The notes: generated by a model from the letters alone, not told the origin. Shown: positions 1-9,001, counted from the stretch's first letter. The stretch: DNA of 64,000 nt from DATHTS01 sp965219305 (GCA_965219305.1 OZ244725.1:310001-374000); one strand, 5' to 3'. Program-made: numbers and translations.

Positions 1-564
1 GTTTCGAGCTACGACGTTCCCGTTAACAATACGACGAGCATCGTTTACGATCTGCCGTTCGGTCGCGGTCGAAAATTCGGCGGCGGAATGAATCGCATTT
101 TAGACGCGATCTTCGGCGGCTATCGTCTGACCGCAATCAACCGCGTAACGAGCGGTCGTCCGGTCAATTTAACTTATTCGCCGAGTTCGCAATATTCCGT
201 CGGCGGCGATTTAAGTTATCGTCCGAATATTATCGGTCAAGTCGTTCTCAATAATCCGACTCCGAACGCTTATTTCGACAAAACAGCGGTTGCGATTCCG
301 ACCGATCCTACTCAACCTTTCGGCGACGCGCCGCGCAACTCCGTTCGCGGTCCGGGATTCTGGCAAGCCGACATCGGAATTCACAAACAGTTCAGGTTGT
401 ATAACGAAAGCACGAGATTAGAACTACGAGCCGAAGCGTTTAACGCTTTTAATCGCACGAATTTCGGTACGCCGAACGGCAACATTTCGAGTTCGGCTTT
501 CGGAACGATCACGAGCGCGTATCCGGCGCGTGAACTGCAATTTGCCGCGAAAATTTACTTTTAA
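1..564 (+). CDS. TonB-dependent (Oar-like) outer membrane receptor, C-terminal part
   Basis: The reading frame is open from base 1, so the gene starts outside the window; 187 residues remain. They look like the last strands of a large outer-membrane beta-barrel. The phrases VYDLPFGRG, GFWQADIGIHKQF and LELRAEAFNAFNRTNFG are characteristic of the Oar-like TonB-dependent receptors that are abundant in Acidobacteriota, and the protein ends in an aromatic residue (AAKIYF) as barrel proteins recognised by the BAM complex usually do. Such receptors normally carry an N-terminal carboxypeptidase-regulatory domain and a plug, both outside this window. The substrate cannot be told from this part. A strong terminator follows 19 bp after the stop. 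Confidence 0.85.
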   Translation, partial: VSSYDVPVNNTTSIVYDLPFGRGRKFGGGMNRILDAIFGGYRLTAINRVTSGRPVNLTYSPSSQYSVGGDLSYRPNIIGQVVLNNPTPNAYFDKTAVAIPTDPTQPFGDAPRNSVRGPGFWQADIGIHKQFRLYNESTRLELRAEAFNAFNRTNFGTPNGNISSSAFGTITSAYPARELQFAAKIYF

Positions 565-582
565 TTTACGCGGTTTTCCGGC

Positions 583-624
583 AAACACGGGCGAAGTCAA
601 AATAATCGCTTCGCCCGTGTTTTT
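583..624 (+). terminator. Rho-independent terminator of the TonB receptor gene
   Basis: A perfect 14-bp stem AAACACGGGCGAAG / CTTCGCCCGTGTTT with a 12-nt loop is followed by a short T run. It sits directly after the receptor stop codon and before the phosphoesterase gene. Confidence 0.85.
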
Positions 625-665
625 ATAAATTTCACCGTTCTGGATTAAAAAAAATACAAAAAATT

Positions 666-1706
666 ATGAAAAAGGAAAAAAACAACGAAGAAAACATTCT
701 TGAAAAAGAAAGCAATATAATTATGCCGCGCCGTCGTTTCCTGCTTAATGCGGGCATCGGACTCGGCGCGCTTGCCGCCGCCGCGAATTTGCCGCTCTCG
801 ACCCGCGCGGCGATCGAAGACAGATTTTCAGGTCAGACGCAAAACGCCGGAAAACTTAAAGATAAACGCTTTTTCCGTTTTGCGATCATCGCAGACACGC
901 ACATCATTGACGATTTTTACAAAGGTCCCGAAGGCAACGCGCTCGACACGGAGACGATCTTCAAAACTACTGAGCGTTTGCAGTCGGCGCGGGCTTTGAT
1001 TAACAGTTTGAATCCGCCGATTGAAAAAGTTTTTCTCGTCGGCGATTATTTTCATAATTACCCGTCGGCGGATTACGATTTTTATTTCAAAAACAAAACG
1101 CGCATTGATAACGCCAAGGAATTGACCGACGGTTTTAAGATGCCCGTTCACGTCGGTTTCGGCAATCACGATTATGATGTGCCGAATGTTTCGCGTGAGA
1201 TGTCGCACGAACTTTTCAAGGAAAAACTCGGACTCGAACCATATTATTCGGTGATGCACCGCGATTATAAATTCGTCCATCTGAACAATTTTATCGGCGA
1301 AACTTGGAACAAAGACAGCAAAAGTTTCAATAAAAGCACGGGATCGCTCGGCGAAAAGCAGTTGAATTGGTTTGAAGCCGAACTGAAAGAGCAAAAACCG
1401 ACGTTCGTTTTTATTCATTATCCGCTTTACAGCGTTCAGGCGACGGAAGTCAGCGATTACGGAATGCTGCCGCTGCTGAAAAAATACAAAGACACGATTC
1501 AACTGATCGTCTCCGGTCACTGGCATCGCTGGTTCGATTTCGCCCGAACTTTCGGCGCACAGCATTATGTAATGGGCGCGACACGTTACGACGAAGACGC
1601 TTATATGATTATCGAAGTTGATACGAAAAAAGGAACGCACCGAATTCTCAACCTCGATCTCGTTGATTGGGCGACGCATTACAGCGCACCTTATAAAGCG
1701 GTTTAA
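666..1706 (+). CDS. Tat-exported calcineurin-like metallophosphoesterase
   Basis: This is a 346-residue protein of the binuclear-metal phosphoesterase superfamily. Residues 21-49 form a twin-arginine signal (PRRRFLLNAG followed by an Ala-rich stretch), so folding with metal in the cytoplasm and export by Tat is expected. The metal-ligand blocks are all visible in order: D77-x-H79 (ADTH), GD at 126-127, GNHD around 166-169, H251 (IHYP) and GHWH at 284-287. The substrate is unknown; relatives act on phosphomonoesters, phosphodiesters or nucleotides. A second ATG at 723 would begin right at the twin arginines; the upstream start is chosen because Tat signals often carry a polar extension, but neither start has a clear Shine-Dalgarno sequence. 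The next gene begins about 30 bp downstream, so the two may be co-transcribed. Confidence 0.85.
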   Translation: MKKEKNNEENILEKESNIIMPRRRFLLNAGIGLGALAAAANLPLSTRAAIEDRFSGQTQNAGKLKDKRFFRFAIIADTHIIDDFYKGPEGNALDTETIFKTTERLQSARALINSLNPPIEKVFLVGDYFHNYPSADYDFYFKNKTRIDNAKELTDGFKMPVHVGFGNHDYDVPNVSREMSHELFKEKLGLEPYYSVMHRDYKFVHLNNFIGETWNKDSKSFNKSTGSLGEKQLNWFEAELKEQKPTFVFIHYPLYSVQATEVSDYGMLPLLKKYKDTIQLIVSGHWHRWFDFARTFGAQHYVMGATRYDEDAYMIIEVDTKKGTHRILNLDLVDWATHYSAPYKAV

Positions 1707-1737
1707 ACCGTAATTTTCTGTCTGATTTTTGTATCAA

Positions 1738-3096
1738 ATGAAAAAAATAATTTTGCAGTTTCTGTTTATTCTTTTGTGTTCAAATGTCGTTTTCGCCGTC
1801 TGCGATCAAGAGCCGAAAATTGAAAACGCCGGGAAAATTCTCAAAGAATTAAAGATCAGGAAAAATCGCGGTAAATCCGCCGAATCGGAAATCGGTCTGT
1901 CCGTCGAGGCAAGCGTCAAAGGCGCGTCTTGGGAAAAAAAGGATTCGGAAGCGGCGGTTTTAACGGTTTTTGTTGACGGGAAATATAATCAGGACGTGAT
2001 TCTTTTCGCGGGCGAAAATCTGTTCGAGTATCAGATGTTTCTCGGAAAACACGACGGCAACGAACATAAGATCACGATCGTTTTGAATAAAGAGCGTTCC
2101 GCGCCGAACGCTCAAAACGTCCGTATCAAATCGGCTGACGCGACGATCTTTGAAAATTTGATCGAAACCAAACCCGCCGACCGTTCGATTCCGGCGTATG
2201 TTGCGATGCTCAACGCGCCCGTAATTTATCTGCGCCCGAATACGATTGATAAATTCTCGGACATTCCGCTTTTAACTTATTACGAGATTTTCGACGAACC
2301 GGAAAACGTCAAAAAAATTCGCTACACGACGATCTTCACTAACGAAGACGGCGGCACACAATCCGCGGCTTTGCTGGCGCGTTGGGGACGAATGACCGAC
2401 ATCGAATGGGTTTACGAAATTCGGGTGGGCGCAAACGGCGAGGTTTTATCGGGGATATTTCAAGGCGCGAATCACGAAACGAAAAATTTTCAAGGAGAAA
2501 GATTCGGCGATCATCCGCTGTTTTTAGATGCGACCGTCAACAACAATTTCGCCGACGCGGGCTGTTCGCAGATGCGCGTTTCGCCGATGCTCATTCAAAC
2601 CAATCTGGAAAACGGTTCGCGCGAAACAGTGATGGACAAATTCGCGTGGACGTATCGAATTATGGCGGAAGAAGCGATGCGCGAAAATCGCATTGATCCG
2701 CTGAAACTCGGCGCAAATACGGTTGACGATCTGCGAAATTATCTTTATGTCGAAGTTTATTCGGAGAATGACGCGGCGGCGGTCGGAGTGGAAATTCAGA
2801 CGGCAGACGGGAAAACGAGCCGTTCGGATTTCGGCGACGCACGATTGAGAGTTGAACGGAGCGGTTATAAACGCATCGCTGTCAGATTGCCCGCGCCTTT
2901 ATCAACTCTGAAATCCGTAAGTTTGATCTGTCAGCCGACACCGAACGCGCAGGTTTCTTCCGTCTGCCGAAATGCCCGCATCATCAAATTTGTCCGGCTC
3001 GATGAAAAATACGGAATCGTGCAGACCTTAAATCCCGAAAGTGAGACGCGGACGCTAAAACCTGATGAAAAATTAATTTGGTCGCTGAAAAATTGA
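1738..3096 (+). CDS. Secreted protein of unknown function
   Basis: A 452-residue protein beginning with a typical Sec signal peptide (MKKIILQFLFILLCSNVVFA). An in-frame TTG nine bases upstream is less likely than this ATG because the signal peptide n-region starts here. I recognise no domain. The mature part looks beta-rich, with segments such as LTVFVDGKYNQDVILFAGENLFEYQMF that resemble an extracellular beta-sandwich, and contains few cysteines. It lies about 30 bp behind the phosphoesterase gene on the same strand and ends just before a terminator hairpin, so it is probably the second gene of a two-gene unit and may act on the same extracytoplasmic substrate (inference). Confidence 0.7.
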   Translation: MKKIILQFLFILLCSNVVFAVCDQEPKIENAGKILKELKIRKNRGKSAESEIGLSVEASVKGASWEKKDSEAAVLTVFVDGKYNQDVILFAGENLFEYQMFLGKHDGNEHKITIVLNKERSAPNAQNVRIKSADATIFENLIETKPADRSIPAYVAMLNAPVIYLRPNTIDKFSDIPLLTYYEIFDEPENVKKIRYTTIFTNEDGGTQSAALLARWGRMTDIEWVYEIRVGANGEVLSGIFQGANHETKNFQGERFGDHPLFLDATVNNNFADAGCSQMRVSPMLIQTNLENGSRETVMDKFAWTYRIMAEEAMRENRIDPLKLGANTVDDLRNYLYVEVYSENDAAAVGVEIQTADGKTSRSDFGDARLRVERSGYKRIAVRLPAPLSTLKSVSLICQPTPNAQVSSVCRNARIIKFVRLDEKYGIVQTLNPESETRTLKPDEKLIWSLKN

Positions 3097-3104
3097 AAAT
3101 AAAA

Positions 3105-3140
3105 AACGCAGATAAAATTCTAACGGATTTTATCTGCGTT
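3105..3140. terminator. Bidirectional terminator between convergent genes
   Basis: The stem AACGCAGATAAAAT / ATTTTATCTGCGTT (14 bp, loop of 8) is flanked by an A run on the left and a T-rich run on the right, so it can serve both the secreted-protein gene on the plus strand and the CWC gene on the minus strand. Its right half lies inside the last codons of the CWC gene. Confidence 0.75.
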
Positions 3141-3329
3141 CTTTTCATTAGGCAGGCAATTATTACACAGACAATTTTCAAAATCTTGCCACAAGTTTGC
3201 TAAAGTTTCTTCATTCAAATCAACATCAAAACACCAACATTTCCCGCTGTTCGCGCCGCACGAAAATTCTTCGCCGCAGGATTCACAGGTTTTTGTTGCA
3301 GGAGTTAATTTATTCGTTTCTGGTATCAA
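3120..3329 (-). CDS. Small cysteine-rich CWC-type protein
   Basis: A 69-residue protein with Cys residues in the pattern CESCGEEFSC ... KCWCFDVDL ... CLCNNCL, which matches the Cys-rich CWC family (eight cysteines, probably metal-binding; molecular function not established). The start is a TTG: a good AGGAG Shine-Dalgarno sequence lies six bases upstream and no ATG is available before the first Cys block. It begins 19 bp after the stop of the peroxiredoxin gene, so both are probably one transcript, which hints at a link to thiol or metal redox chemistry (inference). The end overlaps a terminator hairpin. Confidence 0.75.
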   Translation of the reverse strand: MIPETNKLTPATKTCESCGEEFSCGANSGKCWCFDVDLNEETLANLWQDFENCLCNNCLPNEKNADKIR

Positions 3330-3347
3330 AAATTTCTCCTGTCGGCG

Positions 3348-3986
3348 TTATTCTTTATTCGGTTGCGGCGTAACGCGCAAATACGGTTTTATTTCTTTCC
3401 AGCCTTTCGGGAATTTTTCTTTCGCGTCTTCGTTTGAAACCGACGGAACAATAATGCAGTCGTCGCCGTCTTTCCAATTGACGGGCGTGGCGACGCTGTG
3501 ATTTGCCGTCAATTGCAATGAATCAATGACGCGCAGTATTTCATCGAAATTTCTGCCCGTCGAAGCTGGATAAGTCAGGTTTAATTTAACTTTTTTGTCC
3601 GGTCCGATGACGAAAACGGAACGCACGGTCGCCGTGTCGCTGGCGTTCGGATGAATCATATCGTAAAGATCGGCGACTTTTTTATCCGAATCGGCGATCA
3701 TCGGGAAATTTACGGCGGTGCCTTGTGTTTCTTCGATGTCTTTCGCCCAACCTTCGTGATTATCGAGCGCGTCAACGCTCAAACCGATTATTTTTACATT
3801 TCGTTTATCAAATTCCGGCTTTAGACGTGCCGCCATTCCGAGTTCGGTCGTGCAGACCGGCGTGTAATCTTTCGGGTGCGAAAATAAAACGCCCCAATCG
3901 TCGCCGAGCCATTCGTGAAAATGTATTTCACCTTGCGTCGTGTTCGCCGTAAAATCCGGTGCTTCGTCTCCAAGTCTGATGCTCAT
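3348..3986 (-). CDS. Peroxiredoxin, 1-Cys (Prx6-like) type
   Basis: A 212-residue AhpC/TSA-family peroxidase that reduces hydrogen peroxide and alkyl hydroperoxides in the cytoplasm. The thioredoxin-like domain starts at GDEAPDFTANT; the peroxidatic cysteine is C45 in the motif PVCTTE, preceded by the conserved SHPKDYTP. The extended C-terminal region (WKDGDDCIIVPSVSNEDAKEKFPKGW, read in two pieces: DDCIIVPSVS and KFPKGWKEIKPYLR) is the dimerisation module of the Prx6 group, which usually works with a single catalytic Cys. The cysteine in DDCIIVPS is common in this group and need not be resolving. The gene is followed closely by the CWC gene in the same orientation. Confidence 0.92.
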   Translation of the reverse strand: MSIRLGDEAPDFTANTTQGEIHFHEWLGDDWGVLFSHPKDYTPVCTTELGMAARLKPEFDKRNVKIIGLSVDALDNHEGWAKDIEETQGTAVNFPMIADSDKKVADLYDMIHPNASDTATVRSVFVIGPDKKVKLNLTYPASTGRNFDEILRVIDSLQLTANHSVATPVNWKDGDDCIIVPSVSNEDAKEKFPKGWKEIKPYLRVTPQPNKE

Positions 3987-4271
3987 AATATTTTTGTAAA
4001 TCTCCTTACCAAATTTAAAGTCAATTATAGAAAATCGAAACGTAAAATGCGAAAGCGATTATTTCCAAAATTATACTTTTTCGCTTGCAAAAAAATCGCA
4101 TAGAACTCTAAAATTCCGGGAAAAATGAATTTTCGGCGGGAATTTTGATTTTTTGGCGGAAAAAGTTGTAAAAAGTCAGGAACAACGAAATGTTAGAGAG
4201 AAAACCGAAATTTTGGTAAGATTATCAAATTAAAAGCGAAATTATTAAAAATAAACGGGAAATAATTAAAT

Positions 4272-5582
4272 TCAGATCGTTTTTGTTTCTTCTTCTGTTT
4301 CCGGCGCGGATTTTCTGATTCTTAGAAGATGAACTCTTTTTTCGTCGGATTGCAGAATTTCGACATCGAGACCGCGAAAGTTAAGTTTATCGCCTGTTTT
4401 CGGCACATAACCGACTTCGGTCGTAACGAATCCGGCAATCGTCGTGTAATCATCGTCGGAAATTTCCATCTCTATCACGCGCTCAATCTTGCCGATCTCG
4501 GTCGAACCTAAAACGTCCCAATAACCGTCATCGCCTTCGATGATTTCGATAATTTCTTCTTCTTCGATGTCTTCATCCTCGATCTCGCCGACGATCTCTT
4601 CGACAATATCTTCCAGAGTAACGAGTCCCGCCACGCCGCCGTATTCGTCAATAACTATCGCCACCTGAACGTGATCTAACTGCATAATTTTTAAAAGTTC
4701 GGCGGCGGATTTCGTTTCTGGAACAAAATAAGCGTGGCGCAAAAGCGGTTCGATGGGCGCGTTTTCTTTGCCTTCGTCCCAATTGTTCATCAAATCGCGG
4801 ACATAGATAAATCCTTCGATATTGTCAATGTTATCGCGGTAAACCGGCATCCGCGAATATTTCTTTTCGATAATTAAATCACGCGCATCTTTGACGGTCG
4901 AATCAATCGAAAGCGCGACGATTTCCGTGCGCGGTGTCATAATTTCGTCAACTTCCGTGTCGGTAAATTCGATCATCCGTTTTATCAACTCGCGCTCTTC
5001 CTGTTCGATAATTCCTTCCGCTTCGCCGACCTGAATTAAAACATTCAGATCGTCCGAATCAACAGCTTCATCCGTTTCATTTGACGGGACAATCGTTGAT
5101 TCGAGCTTTTGCTGTTCTCTCTGTTTAATAGAATTGGAAAACGGCAATGCGACGAAAGACCAAAAACGATACAGCGGTCGCATAATCGGCAAAAGCGTGA
5201 GCAGACGATGTTCCGGGTTGATTCCGACAATGAAACGCGGCAAAATCTGGCGAAAAAGAATCGTCAGAACAAGGGAACCGAACAATGTATAAATTAAAAT
5301 ATCGCGCGAGGTCGGATAAAAACGGTAAACTAAAAGCGCGGCAAAAACCGTAAAAGCGACGAGTAAAACCTGAATTGCGGCGGAAAGCGCAAAGCGGAAA
5401 TTCGGACGATTTTCGAGAATTTCGTGCAGAAAACGCGCTGATTTCGTTTTGTTTTCCTCTTCGGCATCGGACGAAATGCGCCGCAGACTAACATCCGAAA
5501 GCTGCGAAAACGCCATATCAATCGTTGACAGCAAAACAAGCGCAAGAAGTATAAATATTGAAACGGCTATTTCAATTTCCAT
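4272..5582 (-). CDS. CNNM/CBS/CorC_HlyC family membrane protein
   Basis: A 436-residue protein with the standard architecture of HlyC/CorC (CNNM) transporters: an N-terminal transmembrane domain of about four helices (residues 1-145), two CBS domains (about 200-325; EIMTPRTEIVALS, SRMPVYRDNIDNIEGFIYVRDL, VAIVIDEYGGVAGLVTLEDI) and a C-terminal CorC_HlyC domain (about 350-420). The family is linked to magnesium or cobalt transport and homeostasis in the inner membrane, although older annotations say hemolysin. An acidic run follows the CBS pair (EIEDEDIEEEEIIEII). It lies 15 bp downstream of pgl on the same strand and is probably the last gene of the zwf-pgl unit. The 285 bp upstream of the peroxiredoxin gene (3987-4271) hold only AT-rich sequence with no clear signal. 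Confidence 0.9.
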   Translation of the reverse strand: MEIEIAVSIFILLALVLLSTIDMAFSQLSDVSLRRISSDAEEENKTKSARFLHEILENRPNFRFALSAAIQVLLVAFTVFAALLVYRFYPTSRDILIYTLFGSLVLTILFRQILPRFIVGINPEHRLLTLLPIMRPLYRFWSFVALPFSNSIKQREQQKLESTIVPSNETDEAVDSDDLNVLIQVGEAEGIIEQEERELIKRMIEFTDTEVDEIMTPRTEIVALSIDSTVKDARDLIIEKKYSRMPVYRDNIDNIEGFIYVRDLMNNWDEGKENAPIEPLLRHAYFVPETKSAAELLKIMQLDHVQVAIVIDEYGGVAGLVTLEDIVEEIVGEIEDEDIEEEEIIEIIEGDDGYWDVLGSTEIGKIERVIEMEISDDDYTTIAGFVTTEVGYVPKTGDKLNFRGLDVEILQSDEKRVHLLRIRKSAPETEEETKTI

Positions 5583-5597
5583 CGTCCGAAAATTTTA

Positions 5598-6329
5598 TCA
5601 CGAATCGAGCAATTTTGCCGCCGCTTTATCAATAAGCCACCACAAATTGCCGTTTTCGGTTTTTACATTCTGCGAAGGGAATTTTTCAGGTTGAAATTCG
5701 CCGCGTAAAACTTCGCGCAACGCTTCGGCTTTATTGTCGCCGGAAACGAGAAAAATTATATTTTCCGCATTATTTATCACGGGAAAAGTCAGCGTCAAAC
5801 GATATGAATCGAATTTTTCGACGAAATTTGCAACTGCGATTTGTTTTGTTTCTTTCAACGCTTTCGTTCCCGGAAAAAGGGAAGCCGTGTGCGCGTCGTC
5901 GCCCATTCCGAGCAGAATCAAATCAAACGATTTTGGGTTTTGAAAGAAAATTTCTAACTTTTTTTCATAATCTTTCGCAATTTCCTCGGCATTCTCAAAT
6001 TTTTCAGTTTGCCAGCGAAATATGTTTTCGTCTGGAATTTGCAAAGATTGAAAAAGCGTTTCGTTCGCCATTTTGAAATTACTTTCATCCGAATCGGGCA
6101 AAACATTTCGTTCATCGCCGAAGAAGAAAAAAACTTTCGTCCAATTAATTTTTGCTTTTAGTTCACTTGACGCGAGAAGTTTATACAGCATTTTCGGCGT
6201 TGAACCGCCCGCGAGCGCGACGGAAAATCTGCCGTTTTTCTCGATTGCTTCGCTTCCGGTTTCGACAAATTTTTCCGCCGCGAAATTGCTCAAATCTTCT
6301 AAACTATCGAACTTTTTTACTTTTGTCAT
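5598..6329 (-). CDS. pgl: 6-phosphogluconolactonase
   Basis: A 243-residue cytoplasmic enzyme of the DevB/Pgl (glucosamine-6-phosphate isomerase-like) fold. It hydrolyses 6-phosphogluconolactone, the product of glucose-6-phosphate dehydrogenase, which is encoded directly upstream. Signature segments are ALAGGSTPKMLYKLL near residue 40, VFFFFGDERNVLPDSDESN near 90 and LILLGMGDDAHTASLFPG near 155, all standard for this family, and the length is normal. The reading direction and the link zwf - pgl are typical, but the two are separated here by a 98-bp palindromic repeat. The last codons are followed 15 bp later by the CorC-like gene. Confidence 0.93.
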   Translation of the reverse strand: MTKVKKFDSLEDLSNFAAEKFVETGSEAIEKNGRFSVALAGGSTPKMLYKLLASSELKAKINWTKVFFFFGDERNVLPDSDESNFKMANETLFQSLQIPDENIFRWQTEKFENAEEIAKDYEKKLEIFFQNPKSFDLILLGMGDDAHTASLFPGTKALKETKQIAVANFVEKFDSYRLTLTFPVINNAENIIFLVSGDNKAEALREVLRGEFQPEKFPSQNVKTENGNLWWLIDKAAAKLLDS

Positions 6330-6344
6330 AAATTAAGCTTTTCG

Positions 6345-6442
6345 GTTCGGAGTTCCAACTTTAGTTGGCTTCCCCGTTACGCTTTAGCGTAAAACCGCCC
6401 GCAAAACGCGGCGGGAAGCCACCTAAAGTTGGAACTCCGAAC
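6345..6442. repeat. 98-bp palindromic repeat element between zwf and pgl
   Basis: The outer arms GTTCGGAGTTCCAACTTTAG (left) and its complement at the right end pair over about 30 bases with a single mismatch. Inside are nested hairpins: CCAAC-TTTA-GTTGG, TTACGCT-TT-AGCGTAA and CCGCCCGC with CGCGGCGGG. This many-hairpin layout is that of REP/MITE-like elements. It ends 6 bp from the zwf stop codon, so it lies inside the likely transcript. Confidence 0.8.
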
Positions 6443-6448
6443 GCTTCA

Positions 6449-7993
6449 TCATTTCTTTCGTTTTTTCGACGGCAAACTTTCGTCAATATCGTTTTTCCAT
6501 TTTTTGCCGTCCTGCGCCAAAAGTTCGTCCGCGCCGTCCGGTCCCCAAGTTCCTGCTTTGTAATTCGGAAAATCACGCGCCGGAATCGCATTCCAAACGT
6601 CTAGAATCGGCGTAACTATTTCCCAGCTTTCTTCGACCATATCAGCGCGTTGAAACAGCGTCGCGTCGCCGGTCATACAATCGTAAAGCAGGCGTTCATA
6701 ACCCGTCGAAATAGTCTCGCCGAAATGGTCAACGTAATTAAAATCCATATCAACCGCGCCCATATCAACGAGCGGACCGGGAATTTTCGCGCCGAAATGA
6801 AGCGTAATTCCTTCGTCGGGCTGAATGTGAATAACGATTCTGTTGGTCGTCAGACGTTCGACGGGCGTATCGCGGAAAAGTTTAAACGGGGCTTTTTTAA
6901 ATTGAATAACGATTGCCGTGTGTTTTTTCGGCAGATGTTTTCCGGTGCGAATATAAAAAGGAACGTCCGCCCAACGCCAGTTATCAATTGTCAATTTCAG
7001 AGCGGCGTAAGTTTCCGTGTTTGAATCCGGCGCAACATTTTCTTCTTCGCGGTAAGCGGGAACTTTCTCGCCGCCGATCTCGCCCGCGCCGTATTGTCCG
7101 CGTTCGGTTTTATTTAAAACGTCTTCGGCGGAAAATCTCTGAATCGCCTGCAAAATCTTCATCTGCTCGTCGCGTACCGCATCCGGTTCGAACGAAACGG
7201 GCGGTTCCATCGCCGTTAAAGTTACGAGTTGAAAAATATGATTCGGGATCATATCGCGCAATGCGCCCGCTTTTTCGTAATAACCGCCGCGCGATTCTAC
7301 GCCGAGCGATTCGGCGACCGTGATCTGAACGTGGTCAACATAATTTCTGTTCCAAATCGGCTCGAAGATCGAATTTCCGAAACGAAACATCAAAATATTC
7401 TGGACGGTTTCTTTTCCTAGATAATGGTCAATGCGGTAAATCTGGTCTTCGTTCAAGAAACTCAAAAGTTCGGCATTCAATTTTTTCGCCGAATCGAGAT
7501 CGCGTCCGAAAGGTTTTTCAAAAATAAATCTGCGCCAATGTCCGTTTTCCTCTTTGCCGAGTCCGTGTTTACAGACTTTTTTTGCAACATTTGCAAAAAG
7601 CGACGGCGGCGTGGCGAGATAGAAAAAGAAATTTTCGGGAATCTTGAACTGTTCGCAGACTTCGCCGAGCAAATCTTTGATGTCGCTGAAAAGTGCCTTG
7701 TCATCGTCAAAATCACCGCCGGTGTAAAACGTGCGGTCTTCAAACCATTTGATTAATTTATTGTCCGGCTTTTCGCCCATAAATTTTTTCAAATCGGCGA
7801 TTATCTGACTGCGGAAATCCTCGGTTGTCAGTTCCTGTCTGCCGACACCGATGACGGCGAAATTTTCCGGGAGAAAATCTTCCTGCGCCAGATTATAAAG
7901 TGCAGGGAAAAGTTTGCGTTTTGTTAAATCGCCGGTCGCTCCGAAAATTACCATTACACACGGTTCGGATGTTTTTTGTAAATGTTCGTTCAT
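6449..7993 (-). CDS. zwf: Glucose-6-phosphate 1-dehydrogenase
   Basis: A 514-residue enzyme that oxidises glucose 6-phosphate with NAD(P)+ at the entry of the oxidative pentose phosphate pathway. The N-terminal nucleotide-binding motif GATGDLTKRKL is at residues 18-28, and the substrate-binding active-site signature RIDHYLGKE lies near residue 190, including the catalytic-base region. Other family blocks are FEKPFGRDL and TGKHLPKKHTAIVIQFK. Length is as expected for bacterial Zwf. It is 19 bp downstream of the zinc-ribbon membrane protein gene and upstream of pgl, all on the minus strand. The C-terminus is lysine-rich (SKKRKK). Confidence 0.96.
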   Translation of the reverse strand: MNEHLQKTSEPCVMVIFGATGDLTKRKLFPALYNLAQEDFLPENFAVIGVGRQELTTEDFRSQIIADLKKFMGEKPDNKLIKWFEDRTFYTGGDFDDDKALFSDIKDLLGEVCEQFKIPENFFFYLATPPSLFANVAKKVCKHGLGKEENGHWRRFIFEKPFGRDLDSAKKLNAELLSFLNEDQIYRIDHYLGKETVQNILMFRFGNSIFEPIWNRNYVDHVQITVAESLGVESRGGYYEKAGALRDMIPNHIFQLVTLTAMEPPVSFEPDAVRDEQMKILQAIQRFSAEDVLNKTERGQYGAGEIGGEKVPAYREEENVAPDSNTETYAALKLTIDNWRWADVPFYIRTGKHLPKKHTAIVIQFKKAPFKLFRDTPVERLTTNRIVIHIQPDEGITLHFGAKIPGPLVDMGAVDMDFNYVDHFGETISTGYERLLYDCMTGDATLFQRADMVEESWEIVTPILDVWNAIPARDFPNYKAGTWGPDGADELLAQDGKKWKNDIDESLPSKKRKK

Positions 7994-8012
7994 ATTTTAT
8001 GGCTGGAAATAT

Positions 8013-8882
8013 TTATTTGTTGACGTAGTAAACCTTCAAATCCTTTTCGCTGATAATCTTCCATTTTTCACCGGATTTTTTGAATTTTACCTGTGACTGA
8101 ACTTTGCCTTCGGAGTATTTTTCATCACCTTCAAACGTCCATTTTTTATCGAAAACAGCAGTGGCAATTTCGCCTTTCTCATCGGTCGTAACCGACAGAT
8201 TGCTGATGTCAATCTCAACATCGTCATAAGGACTCAAAGCCCGGATTTTGTCTTTGCGAACGAAATCTATATTTACGTCTTTTTTGTTGTAATAATCAAT
8301 TTTGTCCGCGTAAAAACTCATATGTTCGTCTTCGTCGAGATTTTCGGCGGCATTTTTCCACGAATCAATCGTTTGCGAAACTTCTTTTTTAATTTGTCCG
8401 GCATTGATTTCCGGCGTTTTTTCCGGTGTAGCGGTTGGAGTCGGGGTTGAAGAATCATTCACGGCGTTTTCCGTTTTGTTTGATTCAGGCGTTTGTTTGG
8501 CAGTCGTTTTCGTGTTTTTCGATGTATTAGTATCTTTTGCTACTTCTTTTTGCTTATTAAAATAAACCAGCGCACCCACACCGATTGCGCCTAATAATAT
8601 GAACATTGTTAAAACGGTCAGTCCGACAATTTTGAATGTGTTGGATTTTTCTTCCGGCTGAACATAATTTTGATTTGTCGAATAGTCAACAGACGGTTGA
8701 TTTTCCACATTGAAAGGAATTTTATTTGAAGCACGCGGCGCAACCACGGTTTCAGTTTCACCCAAAACTACAGTCGGCGCGGATGTATCTTCGGTTTGAA
8801 AAACAAGAGGCGTGCCGTCCTGCAAACAAAATTTCAATGTGTCGTCAGTATAACGTGTATGGCATTTTGGACAACTTTTCAT
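8013..8882 (-). CDS. Zinc-ribbon single-pass membrane protein with NTF2-like C-terminus
   Basis: A 289-residue protein. The N-terminus is a short zinc ribbon (CPKCHTRY ... FCLQDGTPL) expected in the cytoplasm, followed by a low-complexity linker, one transmembrane helix around residues 88-110 (IVGLTVLTMFILLGAIGVGA), a Thr/Lys-rich linker, and a C-terminal domain of about 120 residues (SQTIDSWKNAAENLDEDEHM ... EKWKIISEKD) that resembles NTF2/SnoaL-like domains. Such proteins are common in Blastocatellia and their role is unknown. It is the first gene of the apparent zwf-pgl-corC unit, 19 bp upstream of zwf. Confidence 0.7.
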   Translation of the reverse strand: MKSCPKCHTRYTDDTLKFCLQDGTPLVFQTEDTSAPTVVLGETETVVAPRASNKIPFNVENQPSVDYSTNQNYVQPEEKSNTFKIVGLTVLTMFILLGAIGVGALVYFNKQKEVAKDTNTSKNTKTTAKQTPESNKTENAVNDSSTPTPTATPEKTPEINAGQIKKEVSQTIDSWKNAAENLDEDEHMSFYADKIDYYNKKDVNIDFVRKDKIRALSPYDDVEIDISNLSVTTDEKGEIATAVFDKKWTFEGDEKYSEGKVQSQVKFKKSGEKWKIISEKDLKVYYVNK

Positions 8883-9001
8883 AGTTTAACAAAAGAATTT
8901 CGGGTTAATTTTAGCACAAATCGAACTTTATATAGCAAATGAAGAATAGAAGGCTTTTTGGAACGCGAAAAATAAATTATTGATGTTCAATCTCAAATAA
9001 A

